From contig JAEWEN010000004.1 in the NCBI GenBank assembly GCA_023389275.1, positions 1 through 51,722 of the forward strand: a DNA stretch of 51,722 bases, written 5' to 3'. Source of the stretch: Bacillota bacterium. GTDB taxonomy: Bacteria > Bacillota > Clostridia > Clostridiales > Caloramatoraceae. The notes beneath the pieces are model-generated. The model made no database searches. It had not been told where the DNA came from and saw only the letters and a program-made list of their open reading frames with translations. Position numbers and translations under genes: made by a program. Every line of letters begins with the position of its first letter. Position 1 is the first letter of the stretch. Below are positions 50,650 to 51,722 of the stretch, in pieces.

Positions 50650-51722
50650 ATGAATAGAATAACATTACCTAAAAATATAGATCAAATTACAATAGATGCA
50701 ATTAATAAAGCAGAAAAACATAAAAAAGTGAAAAGGAAAAAAAGAAATAAAATAATTGCAGCATCAATTACATCATTTATACTTCTTGGAACACTTGGAA
50801 ATGAAAATATAATTTCTGCTGTTGAAAAATTAAAAACAAACTTTGAAGACTTTTATGATAACTTCTATTTTAAAGCTAAATTAAAACCCAATAGTTTAAG
50901 TGAGTATACAACTGTTGTAAACAAAACTGTGGAAAATAGCAACATAAAAGTAACCTTAGAAGACTTTTATATGGATGATGAAAGCATATATATAAATACA
51001 ACTATAGATGGAAGTAAAGTTAATATAAATCCTGAAACTATACAAGGAAAAATATATTTAAATGGAGTTTACCTAGACCCATATAAGTATTTTGGAGGAT
51101 ATACTGTTAAAAATCCAAATGGCAATATATCTAATAATTTAATAGTCAAAAGAGTAAAAGATTTAGATTTATCAAAGATTCAAGACATAAAAATTTCATT
51201 TGATACAGTAGGAGATCTTCCTAGAATTTTAGATGAAAATGGAAAAGAAGTAAAAATAGAAGCTACTAAAGAATGTGAAGATAAAATAAATAAATTAATG
51301 AATGAAGGAAAAATAGATAACGGCGCCCCTCCTATTAAAGGAAAATGGGAGTTTAATTTTAAGCACGACCCATCAAATATAAAAAATAAAATTAAAAAAT
51401 ATAATATTAATAAAGAATATAATATTAATGGATTTAAATATAAAGTAAACTATGTTAAGGTAACTCCTGTTATGGTAATGATAACTTACGAAAATGATGA
51501 CATCAATGGAGATAATTATATTAAATTTGGTATAAAAGATAAATCTTTAAATATTAAAGAAAATACTACTGGTGTTTCTGCTGTAAAAGAGCTAGGAGGA
51601 CATAATTCAGAGTTTATGATAAATACAGAAGATTTAACAGAAATTGAGCTAGTTCCTAATATATTAAATAAAAATTCACCTAATAAAGACAACTATAAAG
51701 AGGATTTTTCAGTAAAAATTAA
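50650..51722 (+). CDS. DUF4179-like membrane protein, putative anti-sigma partner (3-prime truncated by window end)
   Basis: The frame starts at the ATG at 50650, directly after the sigma stop, with AAGGGG upstream, and stays open to the window edge (at least 357 residues). A Lys/Arg-rich cytoplasmic stretch (about 20-36) precedes one membrane helix (about 38-54). The external part is rich in beta strands (NIKVTLEDFYMDDESIYINTT, KWEFNFKHDP), matching DUF4179-type proteins encoded after ECF sigmas. It may hold the sigma factor at the membrane, though the short cytoplasmic part lacks a zinc-binding anti-sigma motif (HxxxCxxC). Confidence 0.8.
   Translation, partial: MNRITLPKNIDQITIDAINKAEKHKKVKRKKRNKIIAASITSFILLGTLGNENIISAVEKLKTNFEDFYDNFYFKAKLKPNSLSEYTTVVNKTVENSNIKVTLEDFYMDDESIYINTTIDGSKVNINPETIQGKIYLNGVYLDPYKYFGGYTVKNPNGNISNNLIVKRVKDLDLSKIQDIKISFDTVGDLPRILDENGKEVKIEATKECEDKINKLMNEGKIDNGAPPIKGKWEFNFKHDPSNIKNKIKKYNINKEYNINGFKYKVNYVKVTPVMVMITYENDDINGDNYIKFGIKDKSLNIKENTTGVSAVKELGGHNSEFMINTEDLTEIELVPNILNKNSPNKDNYKEDFSVKI

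Noticed and set aside
1..51722. CRISPR arrays, tRNA or rRNA genes, insertion sequences, phage genes
   Set aside because: No regularly spaced repeats, no cloverleaf or rRNA-like sequence, and no transposase, integrase or phage protein were seen on either strand.

Overview
The window is AT-rich chromosomal DNA from a spore-forming, anaerobic low-GC Firmicute, most likely Clostridium sensu lato. The grounds are the A/T-ending codons, strong GGAGG ribosome binding sites, frequent TTG/GTG starts, many short bidirectional intrinsic terminators, and gene families typical of clostridia (SPOCS/DUF3794 proteins, TSCPD protein, corrinoid methyltransferase parts, clostridial ThrE pair, FAD-dependent COG2509 protein). 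I see no tRNA, rRNA, CRISPR array, insertion sequence or phage module, so it reads as ordinary chromosome with several accessory metabolic islands.

Layout. 155-3713: a three-subunit molybdenum hydroxylase operon (FAD, 2Fe-2S and molybdopterin subunits). 3747-4978: split ThrE threonine/serine exporter. 5165-6621: an ABC-type pair whose ATPase has lost its key residues. 6716-8923: FAD-dependent dehydrogenase and an unknown protein. 9045-12145: two tandem membrane-anchored Cache-like sensors behind a DAACS symporter. 12322-14482: TtcA-like PP-loop protein, corrinoid protein, YbaK. 14814-20858: a carbohydrate-uptake island (lipoprotein, two permeases, DUF4091 protein, GNAT-like acyltransferase) whose two transcription units share an identical promoter-proximal motif. 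21079-23914: XRE regulator with a small partner, then a DMT transporter and a MtaA/UroD-like methyltransferase. 24319-27589: a nitronate monooxygenase/FabK-like protein behind a FabT-like operator, and a membrane-anchored glycoside-hydrolase-like protein. 28107-33002: amino-acid permease, UspA, PlsC, MBL hydrolase and unknowns. 33060-37852: VTT protein, CmpB-like membrane protein, AzlCD, a patatin gene broken by one TGA, a short UppS-like protein and a second TtcA-like protein. 37878-41440: three tandem SPOCS proteins, topoisomerase III, TSCPD protein. 41576-46990: CPA2 antiporter, two GNATs, membrane proteins, glyoxalase I. 47212-51722: asparaginase, SPFH protein, HsmA/MarR operon, and an ECF sigma factor with a DUF4179 partner that runs off the window.

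The most informative signals lie between genes: a duplicated 18-base motif at fixed spacing in the sugar island (14711 and 17904), a FabT-like palindrome between promoter and gene at 24281, an apparent promoter-terminator pair without an ORF at 24051-24179 (small RNA candidate), paired TGTATACA sites before the antiporter, a MarR-type operator at the start of hsmA, and a perfect 32-base palindrome at 27765. No single new system is proven. The sugar island (new substrate, acyltransferase link) and the FabT-controlled flavoprotein with an adjacent small-RNA-like unit are the best candidates.
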